NCBI GenBank assembly: GCA_021841025.1
Contig: JAKBWA010000104.1
Location: 1 to 64,000 of the forward strand
Direction: 5' to 3'
Length of the DNA: 64,000 nt
Source: Bacillota bacterium
GTDB taxonomy: Bacteria > Bacillota > Sulfobacillia > Sulfobacillales > Sulfobacillaceae
The stretch's first letter is position 1. Each line of letters opens with the position of its first letter. Made by a program: the position numbers and the translations under genes. Shown here piece by piece: positions 28,213 to 37,589 of the stretch. The notes under the pieces are model-generated. The model did not search any database. It was not told the origin of the DNA and saw only the letters and a program-made list of their open reading frames with translations.

Positions 28213-29454
28213 TTAGGGCCTCGGGGGCTTGGGGGCCAAGAGGGTCATGAGATGGGCAAGATTTTGCAGAATTTGAATACGGGTGCTGCTCCACTTGAAG
28301 GGATCCCTATAATAGGCCCCCACTGTTCCCCACACAGGTTTTCCAACGGGCATAATGGCGACGGACTCGGGAAAGCCTAGTGTCTGGATGACAGGTGCTT
28401 GCAGGTACTCGGCCTCGTCACTTTTGTTCTGCAATATAACCGGGGCTTTCTTTCGAAAGGCCCGAATTCCGACTGACGGAGAGTCCCACGAAATCACTTC
28501 GCGATAGGCGTGGCCGATACTGAATAACGGTTGCATGCCGCATGGGACGGCCTGGTACAGCGTCAAGGCCAGGGGCTGCAGCATTTTGAATGCGGTATTC
28601 ATCATGGTGGTAATTTGATCGCTAGCAGACAGCTTGGCTTCTACCAGATGTTCCAGCAAAAGACTCCAATGCGAGAGAAAGGGCTCAAGTCCTTGCCAAG
28701 GATGGCTTGACGCTGTGTGAATCTCTCGTTGGCGTTGACGAATCAAGCTAATCACTTCCGGCCGCAAGGATTCCATCTCTTTCCAACTCCTGGGTTTGCC
28801 AAAGTAAAATCCTTGGGCGGTTTCAACTCCCAAATCGATGCATGTCAATAGTTCATCACGGGTTTCAATGCCTTCGGCAATCAGTTGAAAGCCGAGAAAG
28901 CGGGCCATCTGGCTAACCGAGGCCATTAAGTTGCGTTTTACCGGATGTAGTTGGCATTGGGCAACGAGAGTACGGTCGAGTTTGACAAAATGAGGATGAA
29001 CAGCCACGAGTTTGTTCAGCCCGGAATAACCCGTACCAAAGTCGTCGAGGGCAATCGTGCCGCCTCGGTGGCGAAAATTTCGAATAGCCTTTTCCACCTC
29101 GGGACCCAGCCAGTTCCCGCGCTCGGTGATTTCTAAAACCACCGAGCCATCGGGGCACGACTCAATAAGGTTTTGTACGATATCGTCTGAGAGAGAATCC
29201 GGATGAATATTGACATATAGCGGCGTGACAATGGAATGTGTGTGAATGAATCGCGTTATTTTTCTCAAGATAATTCGGTCGACTTCCACAGACAACCCCT
29301 GCTTAGACACCTCTTGAAAGAAAATTTCGGCATTGATTAACTCTTTGTCGGGGGTGTAAGGGCGTGTCAGAACTTCATAACCTATCACGTGTCCCGTTGA
29401 CAAGGAGATCAAGGGATGGAATGCCAAAGAGAACTGGTCTGGGCCATTTTGCAT
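28213..29454 (-). CDS. EAL-domain c-di-GMP phosphodiesterase with C-terminal GAF-like domain
   Basis: A 413-residue protein. The EAL domain (residues 8-240) keeps the catalytic set: the signature reads E27-V-L-T-R, with N82 (NIHP), E108 (LEITE), D137-D138 (DDFGTGYSGL), K158 and D160 (KLDR), IAEGIET and QGFYFGKP. The change EAL to EVL is tolerated in active enzymes. The C-terminal third resembles a GAF sensor (VIQTLGFPESVAIMPVGKPVWGTVGAYY). It probably cleaves cyclic di-GMP in response to a ligand. It converges on the permease gene with only 8 bases between them. Confidence 0.88.
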   Translation of the reverse strand: MQNGPDQFSLAFHPLISLSTGHVIGYEVLTRPYTPDKELINAEIFFQEVSKQGLSVEVDRIILRKITRFIHTHSIVTPLYVNIHPDSLSDDIVQNLIESCPDGSVVLEITERGNWLGPEVEKAIRNFRHRGGTIALDDFGTGYSGLNKLVAVHPHFVKLDRTLVAQCQLHPVKRNLMASVSQMARFLGFQLIAEGIETRDELLTCIDLGVETAQGFYFGKPRSWKEMESLRPEVISLIRQRQREIHTASSHPWQGLEPFLSHWSLLLEHLVEAKLSASDQITTMMNTAFKMLQPLALTLYQAVPCGMQPLFSIGHAYREVISWDSPSVGIRAFRKKAPVILQNKSDEAEYLQAPVIQTLGFPESVAIMPVGKPVWGTVGAYYRDPFKWSSTRIQILQNLAHLMTLLAPKPPRP

Positions 29455-29930
29455 CCATTCTCGGATATTGAAGTTTGGGGAATGACCCTTTCTATCACTA
29501 GACGTGGCGAATCTCTCCTCAACTTTTACTAAGGCTATTGTGCAGATATTTGTCGTTCCTGTCTACGTCGTGTCGAAACTTGACTAATTTTGCTGCACTA
29601 GACATCGCGGAGATGCTACCTATGCCTGTTGATTTCTCAAATTACCGGGAGTACACCAAAGGAGGGGAGATTTCAAGCCAGGCCCCTTGGCGTTCGTGCC
29701 GACTTGCTTGTAACTAGCGCAGATACAGAGAAGATGGCCAAGCCCACTAGGTCCAAAAGCTCATGTCACCACGCTACAGTAACCCGCGTCAGCGAAAAAA
29801 GCGCTGAAGTCCAGGGGCCAATGATCTTGTGGTGTCTTGTGGAAGATTAGAGGCTGAAGGACAATTCATCCAACACAAGACAAGAGGAAGCAAGGGTGAT
29901 CTTGCCCGCGAGTGTTACCGGATAATCACA
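29455..29930. other. Gene-free stretch
   Basis: About 475 bases between the EAL gene and the next membrane protein gene. No gene, RNA or repeat is supported. Confidence 0.4.
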
Positions 29931-30734
29931 TTAAGGAGATGATTTGGCGGATCTCTGGGGATTTGGACGGCCCACCTCGCTTTTTGGACGATTGTTTTTG
30001 GTTAGGCTGTACAGAGCCATGAATGATAATGTCCAAAATAACGCAAAGAACAGCATAAGGAACCATCCGATGAATTGTCCCGCCGTGTGTGCAAGCTCTG
30101 TGAGCCACAGCGTGGTGAATATCAGTACTGCTTGGCCTCCATAGGCTGTGATAACAGCCGCCAGGCTCAAATACCGGTTGTGCTGTTGATATTGCCACGC
30201 ATATCTCCAGGCCTTGCGCAACTTTAAACCGGCAACAAACAAAAAATTCATCACCCATAATATCCACACGCTGACGAAAAGACCGAGTACCAGAGCCACT
30301 GCAGTCAATATAACCAGCGAGGACAGTAAAGCGAGTCCGAATAGGATGTGCATTACGATATAAACCAGACCCATGACAATCAGCCATAGGGTCCAGGACA
30401 ACGAGGCGGTGAGGATTAGTCCGTAACTACGGCCAAAATAGCGCAGCCCGTTTGCAAAAAAGCTGCGGAAACTCAAGGGATTATGTCTTATAGCTTCACC
30501 CAGGGTTCCCAAAAACCCCGCAGTGAAATAGGGCACCAGAAGAAACAAGTAAATCGCCGCCAAAGGAGTCAGTCCCAAGAAATGCCCCAACTGCCTCCCG
30601 TTGGCATTAAGGGTCTGGTTTAGGATCGTGAGGGCTGTCATCACAATAAGAACGAACTCCCAAAGAAGAAGCCCGGTAATCTGAGGGTTGTTGCCTAAAG
30701 CCCTGATACTAATACGGTAGATTTTGAGGTACAT
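29931..30734 (-). CDS. Polytopic membrane protein of unknown function
   Basis: About 267 residues with six hydrophobic helices (for example LLLWEFVLIVMTALTIL, LAAIYLFLLVPYFTAGFLG, LVILTAVALVLGLFVSVW). The middle has GEAIRHNPLSFRSFFANGLRYFGR, an amphipathic stretch like those in DUF975/glycerophosphoryl-diester membrane domains. ATG 30734 (MYLKIYRIS) is chosen because GAGGGGAG precedes it; a longer frame to 30836 has no site. The last 25 residues are basic and polar. Confidence 0.65.
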   Translation of the reverse strand: MYLKIYRISIRALGNNPQITGLLLWEFVLIVMTALTILNQTLNANGRQLGHFLGLTPLAAIYLFLLVPYFTAGFLGTLGEAIRHNPLSFRSFFANGLRYFGRSYGLILTASLSWTLWLIVMGLVYIVMHILFGLALLSSLVILTAVALVLGLFVSVWILWVMNFLFVAGLKLRKAWRYAWQYQQHNRYLSLAAVITAYGGQAVLIFTTLWLTELAHTAGQFIGWFLMLFFALFWTLSFMALYSLTKNNRPKSEVGRPNPQRSAKSSP

Positions 30735-30929
30735 GCCGCCGCTCCCCTCTTTTCGATTTTCTTGTTGTCTTATGGTATCAAGAAGCAGACCTATGGTGGA
30801 GGGACAATTTTTAAAAAAGCGTAAGTGCTTAGGCATTTCTTGCTCCTGAACACCTAATAGTGAGAAGACTAAGAGAAAGCCGACTTTGTGTTACCATAAA
30901 TGAGAGAAAGGCATGTAAGGGGGATGCGT

Positions 30930-32018
30930 ATGCACCGACTAGCCAAGGCGCGAGAGCGTCTAGGTAAAGAAAATGCCATGATGTTTATGTCAGCCGGCGA
31001 TGATTTGCGATACCTCTTATCGTGGTCGCCGTTGGCGGATGAAAGATTGACGTTTCTGGGAATATCGGAAGACTCGGTAACTCTCGTGGTTCCGTCGGTA
31101 AATGCTCAGGAAGCGCGAGAGCACGTGGCTGGAATAGTTGAGATTTTTTCCTATACAGACCAAGAGGGACCGGAAGCTTTATTGCAGAAAGTCTTTGGCA
31201 AGACAACTCTTCAGGTACATACCATTTACGTATCAGATGATGCTCGGTTTGATCATGTCGAAGTTCTCAAAACTTCACTGGGGTGGAAATCACGACTAGA
31301 GCGTGCTTCGGCGTTGATGGCGCCCTGGCGTATGGTCAAGGACAGTGATGAAATTGAAAAATTGAAAGCATCCCAGGCCATCAATGACCGGGCTATGGAG
31401 GTGGGGTTGGCCGCAATTCGTGCGGGCATGACAGAGGTGGAACTCCAAGATATTATCCACCGCGCTTTCATGGCTAATGGGGCAGATCGTGATGCGTTCA
31501 TCATTGTGGCGGCGGGATCTCATAGCGCTTTGCCTCACCATACCCCTGATCATACTGTCATTGCCGAAGGACCGGTATTATTAGACATAGGGTGTTTTAA
31601 GGATGGGTATGCGTCTGATATGACCCGCGTCGCCTATGTGGGCACTCCCGGTGATGAATTTCTCCACGTTCACCGAATTGTCAATCAGGCAGTCGAAGCG
31701 GCTCTGGTCAAAGCCACGGCCTTGACCGAGGCACAAAGTATTGACCACGCAGCCCGCAGGGTGATTGAAGATGCTGGCTATGGGCCATATTTTGTACACC
31801 GTCTGGGACATGGTATTGGTCTTTCGGTCCATGAATTGCCCTCCATTATGGAAGGCAATCCGGCCAGGGTTCCGGTGAATTCGACGTTTTCCATAGAACC
31901 GGGAATTTATTTGCCTAAGCGCTTTGGAGTACGTTTGGAAGACATAGTGGTAGCCAAAGAGGACGAAAGTGTAGTTTTGTCTCAAGTTTCCCGGGATGTT
32001 TACCAAGTGCACCGCTGA
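30930..32018 (+). CDS. M24-family metallopeptidase (Xaa-Pro aminopeptidase/dipeptidase type)
   Basis: About 362 residues: an N-terminal creatinase-like domain (to about residue 130) and a C-terminal pita-bread domain. The five metal ligands of M24 enzymes can be seen: the two Asp in LLDIGCFKDGYASDMTR, His in GHGIGLSVHELP, Glu in FSIEPGIY and Glu in VRLEDIVV. The enzyme removes residues next to proline in peptides in the cytoplasm. ATG 30930 (MHRLAKAR) has AGGGGG 6-8 bases upstream; ATG 30924 and 30900 are also in frame. It is a single gene, about 75 bases upstream of bcp. Confidence 0.88.
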   Translation: MHRLAKARERLGKENAMMFMSAGDDLRYLLSWSPLADERLTFLGISEDSVTLVVPSVNAQEAREHVAGIVEIFSYTDQEGPEALLQKVFGKTTLQVHTIYVSDDARFDHVEVLKTSLGWKSRLERASALMAPWRMVKDSDEIEKLKASQAINDRAMEVGLAAIRAGMTEVELQDIIHRAFMANGADRDAFIIVAAGSHSALPHHTPDHTVIAEGPVLLDIGCFKDGYASDMTRVAYVGTPGDEFLHVHRIVNQAVEAALVKATALTEAQSIDHAARRVIEDAGYGPYFVHRLGHGIGLSVHELPSIMEGNPARVPVNSTFSIEPGIYLPKRFGVRLEDIVVAKEDESVVLSQVSRDVYQVHR

Positions 32019-32094
32019 GTCGAGGGGATTGCCTTCTTTAGCTTCATCATATTGCTGAGATGAAAATCTCAAAGCCATTTCGATGAGATAGGAG

Positions 32095-32604
32095 ATGATC
32101 GTTGTCGTGACCACAAAGATCCAAACACATAAGCAAGACCCGATGGTAGGGGAAAAGGCGCCGGATTTCACTTTGGAAGGAACCAACGGCTCTGTGCACT
32201 TGGCCGATTTGTTGGGCCGTGTGGTGGTTCTCTATTTTTATCCCCGTGATAATACGCCGGGATGTACTACGGAAGCCTGCGACTTCCGGGATATGATTCA
32301 AGACTTCTCAGACGTGAATGCGGTAGTGCTGGGAGTAAGCATGGACTCTTTGACCAGTCATGCAAAATTTACCGCCAAGTACCAGTTGCCGTTCAACTTA
32401 TTATCGGACAGTGACGGGAAAGTTGCGAACCGTTACGGGGTTTACAAGCAGAAAAATCTGTACGGCAAAGTTTCTTACGGTATTGAACGATCGACGCTCG
32501 TCATAGATCGGAACGGAATTATCCGTTATGTCTTTAGAAAAGTGAGAGTGCCTGGGCATGTGAGTCAGGTGAAAGAGTTAGTCAAGCAAATGACCAATGG
32601 ATAA
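32095..32604 (+). CDS. bcp: Thioredoxin-dependent peroxiredoxin, Bcp/PrxQ family
   Basis: A 169-residue peroxiredoxin that reduces hydrogen and organic peroxides. YFYPRDNTPGCTTEAC holds the peroxidatic Cys57 and the resolving Cys62 five residues later, the PrxQ pattern. APDFTL and GVSMDS are other family marks. The first 16 residues are longer than usual, and a second in-frame ATG (MVGEKAPDF) would give a standard length, so the start is uncertain. The stop codon overlaps the start of nth by 8 bases, so the two genes are translated together: antioxidant plus DNA repair. Confidence 0.9.
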   Translation: MIVVVTTKIQTHKQDPMVGEKAPDFTLEGTNGSVHLADLLGRVVVLYFYPRDNTPGCTTEACDFRDMIQDFSDVNAVVLGVSMDSLTSHAKFTAKYQLPFNLLSDSDGKVANRYGVYKQKNLYGKVSYGIERSTLVIDRNGIIRYVFRKVRVPGHVSQVKELVKQMTNG

Positions 32605-33295
32605 CGGGGCTAAGACCATGCCGAAGACAGAGCCGCGTCGGTCAGTGGAAGAGATATTGACCCTTCTGGCCAGTCTTTACCCCAACCCTACAACGGAATT
32701 AATCCATGAAAGCCCCTGGCAGCTTTTAGTGGCAACGATTCTGTCCGCCCAGTGCACCGATAAAAGGGTCAATATGATTACCCCGCGAATCTTTGCCATG
32801 TTTCCGGGACCGCAAGAACTTGCCCAAGCGACACCCGGAACAGTCGAAGACTTAATTAAGGATTGCGGGCTTTTTCGTACCAAGGCCCGCAATCTGATAG
32901 TTGCGGCGCAACTGGTTACGAAGAAGTACAGCGGAGAAGTGCCTTACGAACGTGAAGAACTCATGGAGTTGCCAGGAGTGGGCCGAAAGACGGCTAATGT
33001 CATCTTGGCCAATTGTTTCGGCGTGGACGCCATTGCGGTGGATACCCACGTGTTTAGACTGGCGCACCGCTTGGGATGGTCTTCCGCCAAAGATGTGATG
33101 GGCACGGAAGATGATCTGATGCAAGTCATTCCCCGGAGCAAATGGCGTAATGCCCATCACTGGCTCATTTATCATGGGCGAAGGGTTTGTCTGGCCAAAA
33201 ATCCCCGTTGCTCTACGTGTGAACTCAGATCTTTATGTCCCCAAATTGGGGTAAAGAACAGCGAAAAGGAGTTGACGTCAAAGTGGTCGCCTTAG
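32597..33295 (+). CDS. nth: Endonuclease III
   Basis: A 232-residue DNA glycosylase/AP lyase that removes oxidised pyrimidines. The helix-hairpin-helix LPGVGRKTANVIL has the catalytic Lys131; Asp149 (VDTHVFRL) is the second catalytic residue. The C-terminal four cysteines (CLAKNPRCSTCELRSLC, spacing 6-2-5) bind the [4Fe-4S] cluster. The start overlaps bcp by ATGGATAA, and a second candidate, ATG 32618 (MPKTEPRR), is in frame. The end overlaps the next small gene. Confidence 0.95.
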   Translation: MDNGAKTMPKTEPRRSVEEILTLLASLYPNPTTELIHESPWQLLVATILSAQCTDKRVNMITPRIFAMFPGPQELAQATPGTVEDLIKDCGLFRTKARNLIVAAQLVTKKYSGEVPYEREELMELPGVGRKTANVILANCFGVDAIAVDTHVFRLAHRLGWSSAKDVMGTEDDLMQVIPRSKWRNAHHWLIYHGRRVCLAKNPRCSTCELRSLCPQIGVKNSEKELTSKWSP

Positions 33296-33624
33296 TTGCG
33301 GATCTGTTTTTTGCTGAGCGCATTATGAAGATAGGCGTCTCAGTGGGCGAAGATGTGACAATTTGCGGGACTATCAAAGAGTTTCGAGATTTTGTCAATC
33401 AAAAACATCCCGATCTAGCCGTCGTAGATTTGAGCTTGATTAACAGCAATGATTTGTCATGGTTTGGAGAAATTCCGCACGTTGCGGGATTTGGGCCGCA
33501 TGTTGACCGCAACAAATTTCAAAGTGCCAAAGCCGGGGGAATTTGGCCTCTGTGGGCTAACTCTCATTTAACGCAAAAACTGGGTCCATGGATTGTGGCG
33601 ACAAGAGCTATAAGCCGTGCGTAA
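33283..33624 (+). CDS. Small response-regulator-receiver-like protein
   Basis: About 113 residues, overlapping the end of nth by 13 bases. The layout resembles a receiver fold: strand VKVVALVADLFFAERIMKI, then TIKEFRDFVNQKHPDLAVVDLSLI, where the Asp in VVD sits where a phospho-acceptor would be, then a shortened C-terminal half. The typical acidic pair after strand 1 and the later Thr/Lys are not clear, so phosphorylation is doubtful. GTG 33283 is the start with AAAAGGAG about 10 bases upstream. It is the last gene of the bcp-nth unit. Confidence 0.6.
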   Translation: MVALVADLFFAERIMKIGVSVGEDVTICGTIKEFRDFVNQKHPDLAVVDLSLINSNDLSWFGEIPHVAGFGPHVDRNKFQSAKAGGIWPLWANSHLTQKLGPWIVATRAISRA

Positions 33625-33691
33625 GACGAATCGGGGTGTTCCCGTGTATCATGCCCAGGATAACATCAGAACATGGGAGGACGATGACTAG

Positions 33692-34558
33692 ATGCGGGCA
33701 GTCGTCTTTGGCGGAGGAGGCATTTTTGGGGTCGCAGCGATAGGGATTCTACAAGCTTTGGAAGAGTTAGATGTAAGACCTGACATTATTGTGGGCACGT
33801 CTTCTGGTTCTATTATCGGGTCACTTTATGCGTTGGGGTGGAACGTGAAGGATCTTCATGATTTAGCCGTAACAATCCGGCGCAAGGACATGATTTGGAA
33901 TTGGCGGCGGATGGGGAGGACACTTCTTACCCGCCGCACTCTGGCCGAGTCGATTTTAGATCCGCAGCCCTTGTGGGCTAAGCTCTCACCGTATATTGGC
34001 GACAAAACTTTCCGTGATACCAAAATCCCCTTGTTCATCGTTGCTACCTCCTTGACTCACCGGACGAGTGTGGTGTTTGGCTCGTCCATTCCCCCTAATT
34101 TTCATAAATTACCCCATGTTTTTTGGGTAGACGCAAAGGATCAGGAGATTTTATCAGCGGTCAAGGGTTCTGCTGCCATTCCGGGATTTCTTCCACCCGA
34201 GCGTGTAGGAGAGATGGTTCTGGTGGATGGAGGGATGACTGATGACTTTCCCATTGACGTTGGGGAGGCCACCGGAGCCAACTGGGCATTAGGACTATGG
34301 ATTGATGAGCCATTGAGATGGCAAGTACCAAATCCTTCACCCCATTTGCTGCAAGTCTTGAGTGCGAGCGTTGCTGCCGCCATTCATCACATGACCATTC
34401 TCAAAAAAGATGCGGTCACAATCCCCTATGTCCTCCTCCGCCTGGAAATGGACCACAATATGGATATGGCCCGCATTCCTCACATCATTCAAGCTGGATA
34501 CGAGAAAACAATGGCCAGACGCGAGGAAATCATCCAAGAATGTGGACATGGGGGATGA
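33692..34558 (+). CDS. Patatin-like phospholipase
   Basis: A 288-residue lipid acyl hydrolase. GGGGIFGVAAIGIL is the oxyanion loop; the nucleophile Ser37 sits in GTSSG (GxSxG), and Asp179 in LVDGGMTDDFP completes the Ser-Asp dyad (DGG motif). The size fits the RssA/YchK group. The enzyme likely cuts phospholipids or acylglycerols in the cytoplasm or at the membrane. ATG 33692 follows GGGAGGA. It lies in a run with the GGDEF gene, 48 bases apart. Confidence 0.9.
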   Translation: MRAVVFGGGGIFGVAAIGILQALEELDVRPDIIVGTSSGSIIGSLYALGWNVKDLHDLAVTIRRKDMIWNWRRMGRTLLTRRTLAESILDPQPLWAKLSPYIGDKTFRDTKIPLFIVATSLTHRTSVVFGSSIPPNFHKLPHVFWVDAKDQEILSAVKGSAAIPGFLPPERVGEMVLVDGGMTDDFPIDVGEATGANWALGLWIDEPLRWQVPNPSPHLLQVLSASVAAAIHHMTILKKDAVTIPYVLLRLEMDHNMDMARIPHIIQAGYEKTMARREEIIQECGHGG

Positions 34559-34606
34559 TGACTCGCAAGATAAAAACAGTACAACAGCAGCAGGGAAGGA
34601 TTATTC

Positions 34607-35587
34607 ATGGGCAATGAGCTTGAGGAGTCACTAACAACACTTATCGAGCAGTCCCGCAACTGGGGTTCGGTGAGTCGCGGACTCGAATTGTTTTATGCCG
34701 CCCGAGATATGCTGCAGCAACACTATAACATTGACAGTGGATTCTTTATCTATAAAAAGCATGTGGTGGGCACTGAAGAAGAAAAACAGTATCGTGTTTA
34801 CGCGCCCTGGGGAATGCCCTCTGGTTGTCAAAAGGGCTTATTCCAGTATGTTTTGGAACACCTGGAGCACAATCTCGACCCGACTCACCTGGCTACGGAA
34901 AAGTGGGTGAGTATCGGGAAAGCTTCCGGATTGCTCCAAGTTTTATGGAAACGGTGGGGCATTGTGTCCGGCGGTTCCTGGGTATTGACGATCGGATCTG
35001 TTCCGGTCGGCATGGCCGTTTTCCACAGGAAAAATCGTCATATAGATGACACGGCGGTTATGAGTTTAGTGGTCCGGCAGATTTCTTTGGTGATGGAACT
35101 TCTGCGTTATCGTCGTCAGGCCGAAGAAGCTAGCCAAAGGGACCCACTCACGGGCATTTATAACCGCCGAGGGGCTACCGTGCATATTGAAACGCTTCTA
35201 GCTCTTCGGGACGCGGGGGAAGGAGAGTGGATATTTGCGATTTTTGATATCAATGATTTTAAGGCGATAAACGACCGTTTAGGCCATCCGCATGGGGATG
35301 GTGTCTTGATAGAATTTGCCAGGATATTATCTTCCCAAATTCGGGAAGGGGATATTTGCGGGAGGTGGGGTGGAGATGAATTTGTCGTGATGTTCAAAAG
35401 TCCGTCCCATTTAGTGCCCGCAATTATCGAGCGCATTAAGAGAAAAGTCCTCGGGGAATTGAAAGACGTGTCGGTCAGTGCTGGTTGGGCCGTTTGGAGC
35501 AAGGAAGGAACGAGTTTGGAAGAGATTTACCGAGCGGCCGACAAACGTTTATACCAAGACAAGCGGTCTGGCAATCAAATACGCTAG
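34607..35587 (+). CDS. Diguanylate cyclase (GGDEF domain) with N-terminal GAF-like sensor
   Basis: A 326-residue soluble protein. Residues 15-160 resemble a GAF sensor (LELFYAARDMLQQHYNIDSGFF, VPVGMAVFHRKNR). A linker leads to the GGDEF domain, which starts at DPLTGIYNRRG; the catalytic motif GGDEF is at residues 255-259, preceded by ICGRW. The RxxD inhibitory site is not evident. It makes cyclic di-GMP from two GTP, opposite to the EAL enzyme at 28.2 kb. ATG 34607 has AAGGA 7 bases upstream. Confidence 0.92.
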   Translation: MGNELEESLTTLIEQSRNWGSVSRGLELFYAARDMLQQHYNIDSGFFIYKKHVVGTEEEKQYRVYAPWGMPSGCQKGLFQYVLEHLEHNLDPTHLATEKWVSIGKASGLLQVLWKRWGIVSGGSWVLTIGSVPVGMAVFHRKNRHIDDTAVMSLVVRQISLVMELLRYRRQAEEASQRDPLTGIYNRRGATVHIETLLALRDAGEGEWIFAIFDINDFKAINDRLGHPHGDGVLIEFARILSSQIREGDICGRWGGDEFVVMFKSPSHLVPAIIERIKRKVLGELKDVSVSAGWAVWSKEGTSLEEIYRAADKRLYQDKRSGNQIR

Positions 35588-36363
35588 ATACTGCGAGACG
35601 GTAACGAAAATCCTTGGTACTCCCTATACCGACAAAGAGGAGATTTTTGCGAGAAGAGCTTACTCGCTATGGGGCGAGCCAAACATCCCCGATCTGGTCG
35701 TCTGCACAGTCATGTAGGTACTGAGAATGAGTCTTCTTCGCGTCTGGTTAACGTCTTGTCTTGACGACTCGAGACATTTTCACGTCTCCGGTTGCGGAAG
35801 ACAATCGCGAACGTATCCGATTGTCAATGGGTGAACACAAACTTTTGCTAGCAAAATTCCGGACGGTGGGTGCGTGATGCGAAAAGATTTTTGTCTGACG
35901 GCGAGCATCTGATATTCCTTCGTAGCTAGAGTTAGCAGTTTTACGGCGCATTTGATAATTTTTCTGGTACGGTAGAACCTGCGGTACTTTGCGGTGTGAT
36001 CCAAAAAGTTAGGGGGTATTTAATCAAGCCCAATTTAAGACAGAAATGTTATAATAAATGTGTTTAAATGGACAACTGCACAACCTTCGCACAAACAATA
36101 TTCTGAAAGCCAATAAGCCTTTTGGGAGGATGTTTGGGCAAAGTCTTTCAAAACACACAAGAATTTCATGGCCGGCATAGGTTCAGTGAATTTCGAAAAC
36201 TGGACGGGACTATAGCATGCGCGAGTGCATACTCCAAGCCGTCATACAACCCGTTTTCGCGTTGTTGCGTTGCTGACGCCACCATTACTTAGTATTGATG
36301 GAAAGGAGCGAGGCACATTCTTCCCAAGATTTAAGAGTTCGGGGTGGTCGTGTGTGCCGAAAC
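35588..36363. other. Gene-free stretch
   Basis: About 780 bases of lower G+C. Small frames on both strands lack ribosome sites. No RNA, repeat or element was recognised. Confidence 0.4.
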
Positions 36364-37146
36364 ATGATGGATACTCAACAAGCAGTAATAGTGGGGATGG
36401 GGCAATTAGGTCGCACCCTCGGAGAAGGGTTTTTGTTGAACGGGGTGACAGTTAACCCAATTTTGCGGTCGACCCCAATCAATACGGCGTTAAATCCCAA
36501 AATAGTTATCGTAGCAACCGGGGAAGATGATTTGAAGCCGGCTCTGGACAAGATTCCTGAGAGCTGGAAAGAACGCTCGGTAGTGCTTTTGCAAAATGAA
36601 CTGCTGCCGCCTAAGTGGCAGAACAGTGGGGTAATTGAGCCAACCATTTTTGTTGTATGGTTTGAACGCAAGGCCCACAAACCGATTACCGCGCTTTTGC
36701 CCTCGCGAGTGTATGGCCCTAGGCAAGACATGATTCAAGCCGCGATGGACGCTTTGGAAATTCCTTGTGAGGTGGCGCGAGATCAAAGAGAGATTTTTAC
36801 CGAACTGGTCATTAAAAACGCCTATATTTGGGCCATGAATATTGCCAGTCTCGAGGTGGGGAAGATGACGACGGGGGAGTTGCACGAAAAACATCTTTCG
36901 CTGGTCGAGGCATTGGTTGAAGAAAGTGTGGCCGTGCAAAACCGGGTGATGAACGAGTCATTTGCCACTAAGGACATTTTGCCCCATGTCATTGAGGCGA
37001 TGTTGGCCGACACCTCCCATAATGCCGGAGGACGCAGCGCGAAAAGACGACTCGAGCGATTTCTGGCTCAAGCCAACGAGATTGGTATCTCGGTGCCCAA
37101 GGCCCAGAGTATTGCTGATCACAACCGAATTCTGTCTCGGTCCTAA
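36364..37146 (+). CDS. Ketopantoate-reductase-like NAD(P)-dependent oxidoreductase
   Basis: About 260 residues. AVIVGMGQLGRTLGEGFLLNG is a Rossmann NAD(P)-binding motif (GxGxxG) at the very start; IVIVATGEDDLKPAL and VVLLQNELLPP match the cofactor-domain strands of ApbA/PanE proteins, and the C-terminal half is all-helical (ELVIKNAYIWAMNIASL, LVEALVEESVAVQNRV). The Lys and Asn of KNAYI sit where the catalytic lysine of PanE is expected. Whether the substrate is ketopantoate is not known. ATG 36364 or 36367 is the likely start; an open frame reaches back to 36295, where ATG 36298 precedes AAAGGAG. Confidence 0.65.
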   Translation: MMDTQQAVIVGMGQLGRTLGEGFLLNGVTVNPILRSTPINTALNPKIVIVATGEDDLKPALDKIPESWKERSVVLLQNELLPPKWQNSGVIEPTIFVVWFERKAHKPITALLPSRVYGPRQDMIQAAMDALEIPCEVARDQREIFTELVIKNAYIWAMNIASLEVGKMTTGELHEKHLSLVEALVEESVAVQNRVMNESFATKDILPHVIEAMLADTSHNAGGRSAKRRLERFLAQANEIGISVPKAQSIADHNRILSRS

Positions 37147-37222
37147 ATACGGCGATTTAAGCTGATATTCGGCCATGTTGCGTTATCTGTCACAAATTAT
37201 TTGCGTTTTTTACGCTGAACCG

Positions 37223-37252
37223 TTGACACGCGCGTTGGCCCATGCGTATAGT
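37223..37252 (+). promoter_or_regulatory. Strong sigma-A-type promoter for the M-box/NRAMP transcript
   Basis: TTGACA at 37223-37228 and TATAGT at 37247-37252 with an 18-base spacer. Transcription would start near 37259, a few bases before the M-box aptamer. Confidence 0.8.
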
Positions 37253-37267
37253 TATATTGTCGATGAA

Positions 37268-37432
37268 ATCAAGTCCTCGTTAGGCGAGGCGTCTGCATCA
37301 ATATAGGCCACTGCTCCGACCCGTCCAAAGACGCTAAGGAGTAGACCAGAGGTTGCCGGATTAAGGCTTCTTCGAATGTGGCTGAATCTGTAAAGATTCT
37401 TACGTGATGCAGTGCCAAAGCTCCACAAGGGG
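37268..37432 (+). promoter_or_regulatory. M-box magnesium riboswitch
   Basis: The conserved segments of the M-box (ykoK leader) occur in order: TCGTTAGGCGAGGC, GTCCAAAGACGCTAAGGAG with TAGACCAGAGG, and at the end GATGCAGTGCCAAAGCTCCA. They match the Bacillus mgtE M-box closely. The aptamer folds when Mg2+ is plentiful and turns the downstream gene off. It lies between a strong promoter and an NRAMP-related transporter gene, which points to Mg2+ import by that transporter. Confidence 0.92.
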
Positions 37433-37452
37433 GGATCTCGTGTTTAGTAACG

Positions 37453-37482
37453 TGGTCCTCTTGCTGGAGTGCAAGAGGACCA
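37453..37482 (+). terminator. Terminator-like hairpin after the M-box
   Basis: TGGTCCTCTTGC and GCAAGAGGACCA form a perfect 12-bp stem with a TGGAGT loop, 20 bases after the aptamer. The T-run is weak (AAATTTATG), so it may be an attenuator with help, or only a structural hairpin. Confidence 0.5.
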
Positions 37483-37589
37483 AATTTATGTAACCCAAAA
37501 GTTGAGGAGGGTGAATCGGGTGAGCACAGACCCAGGAGGCCATAGTAGACGCTTATTGCCTTCGCAACAAATTCATAAATTACTGAGCT

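Noticed and set aside
31581..32186. 201-codon minus-strand frame
   Set aside because: Antisense to the M24 peptidase and bcp; no motif.
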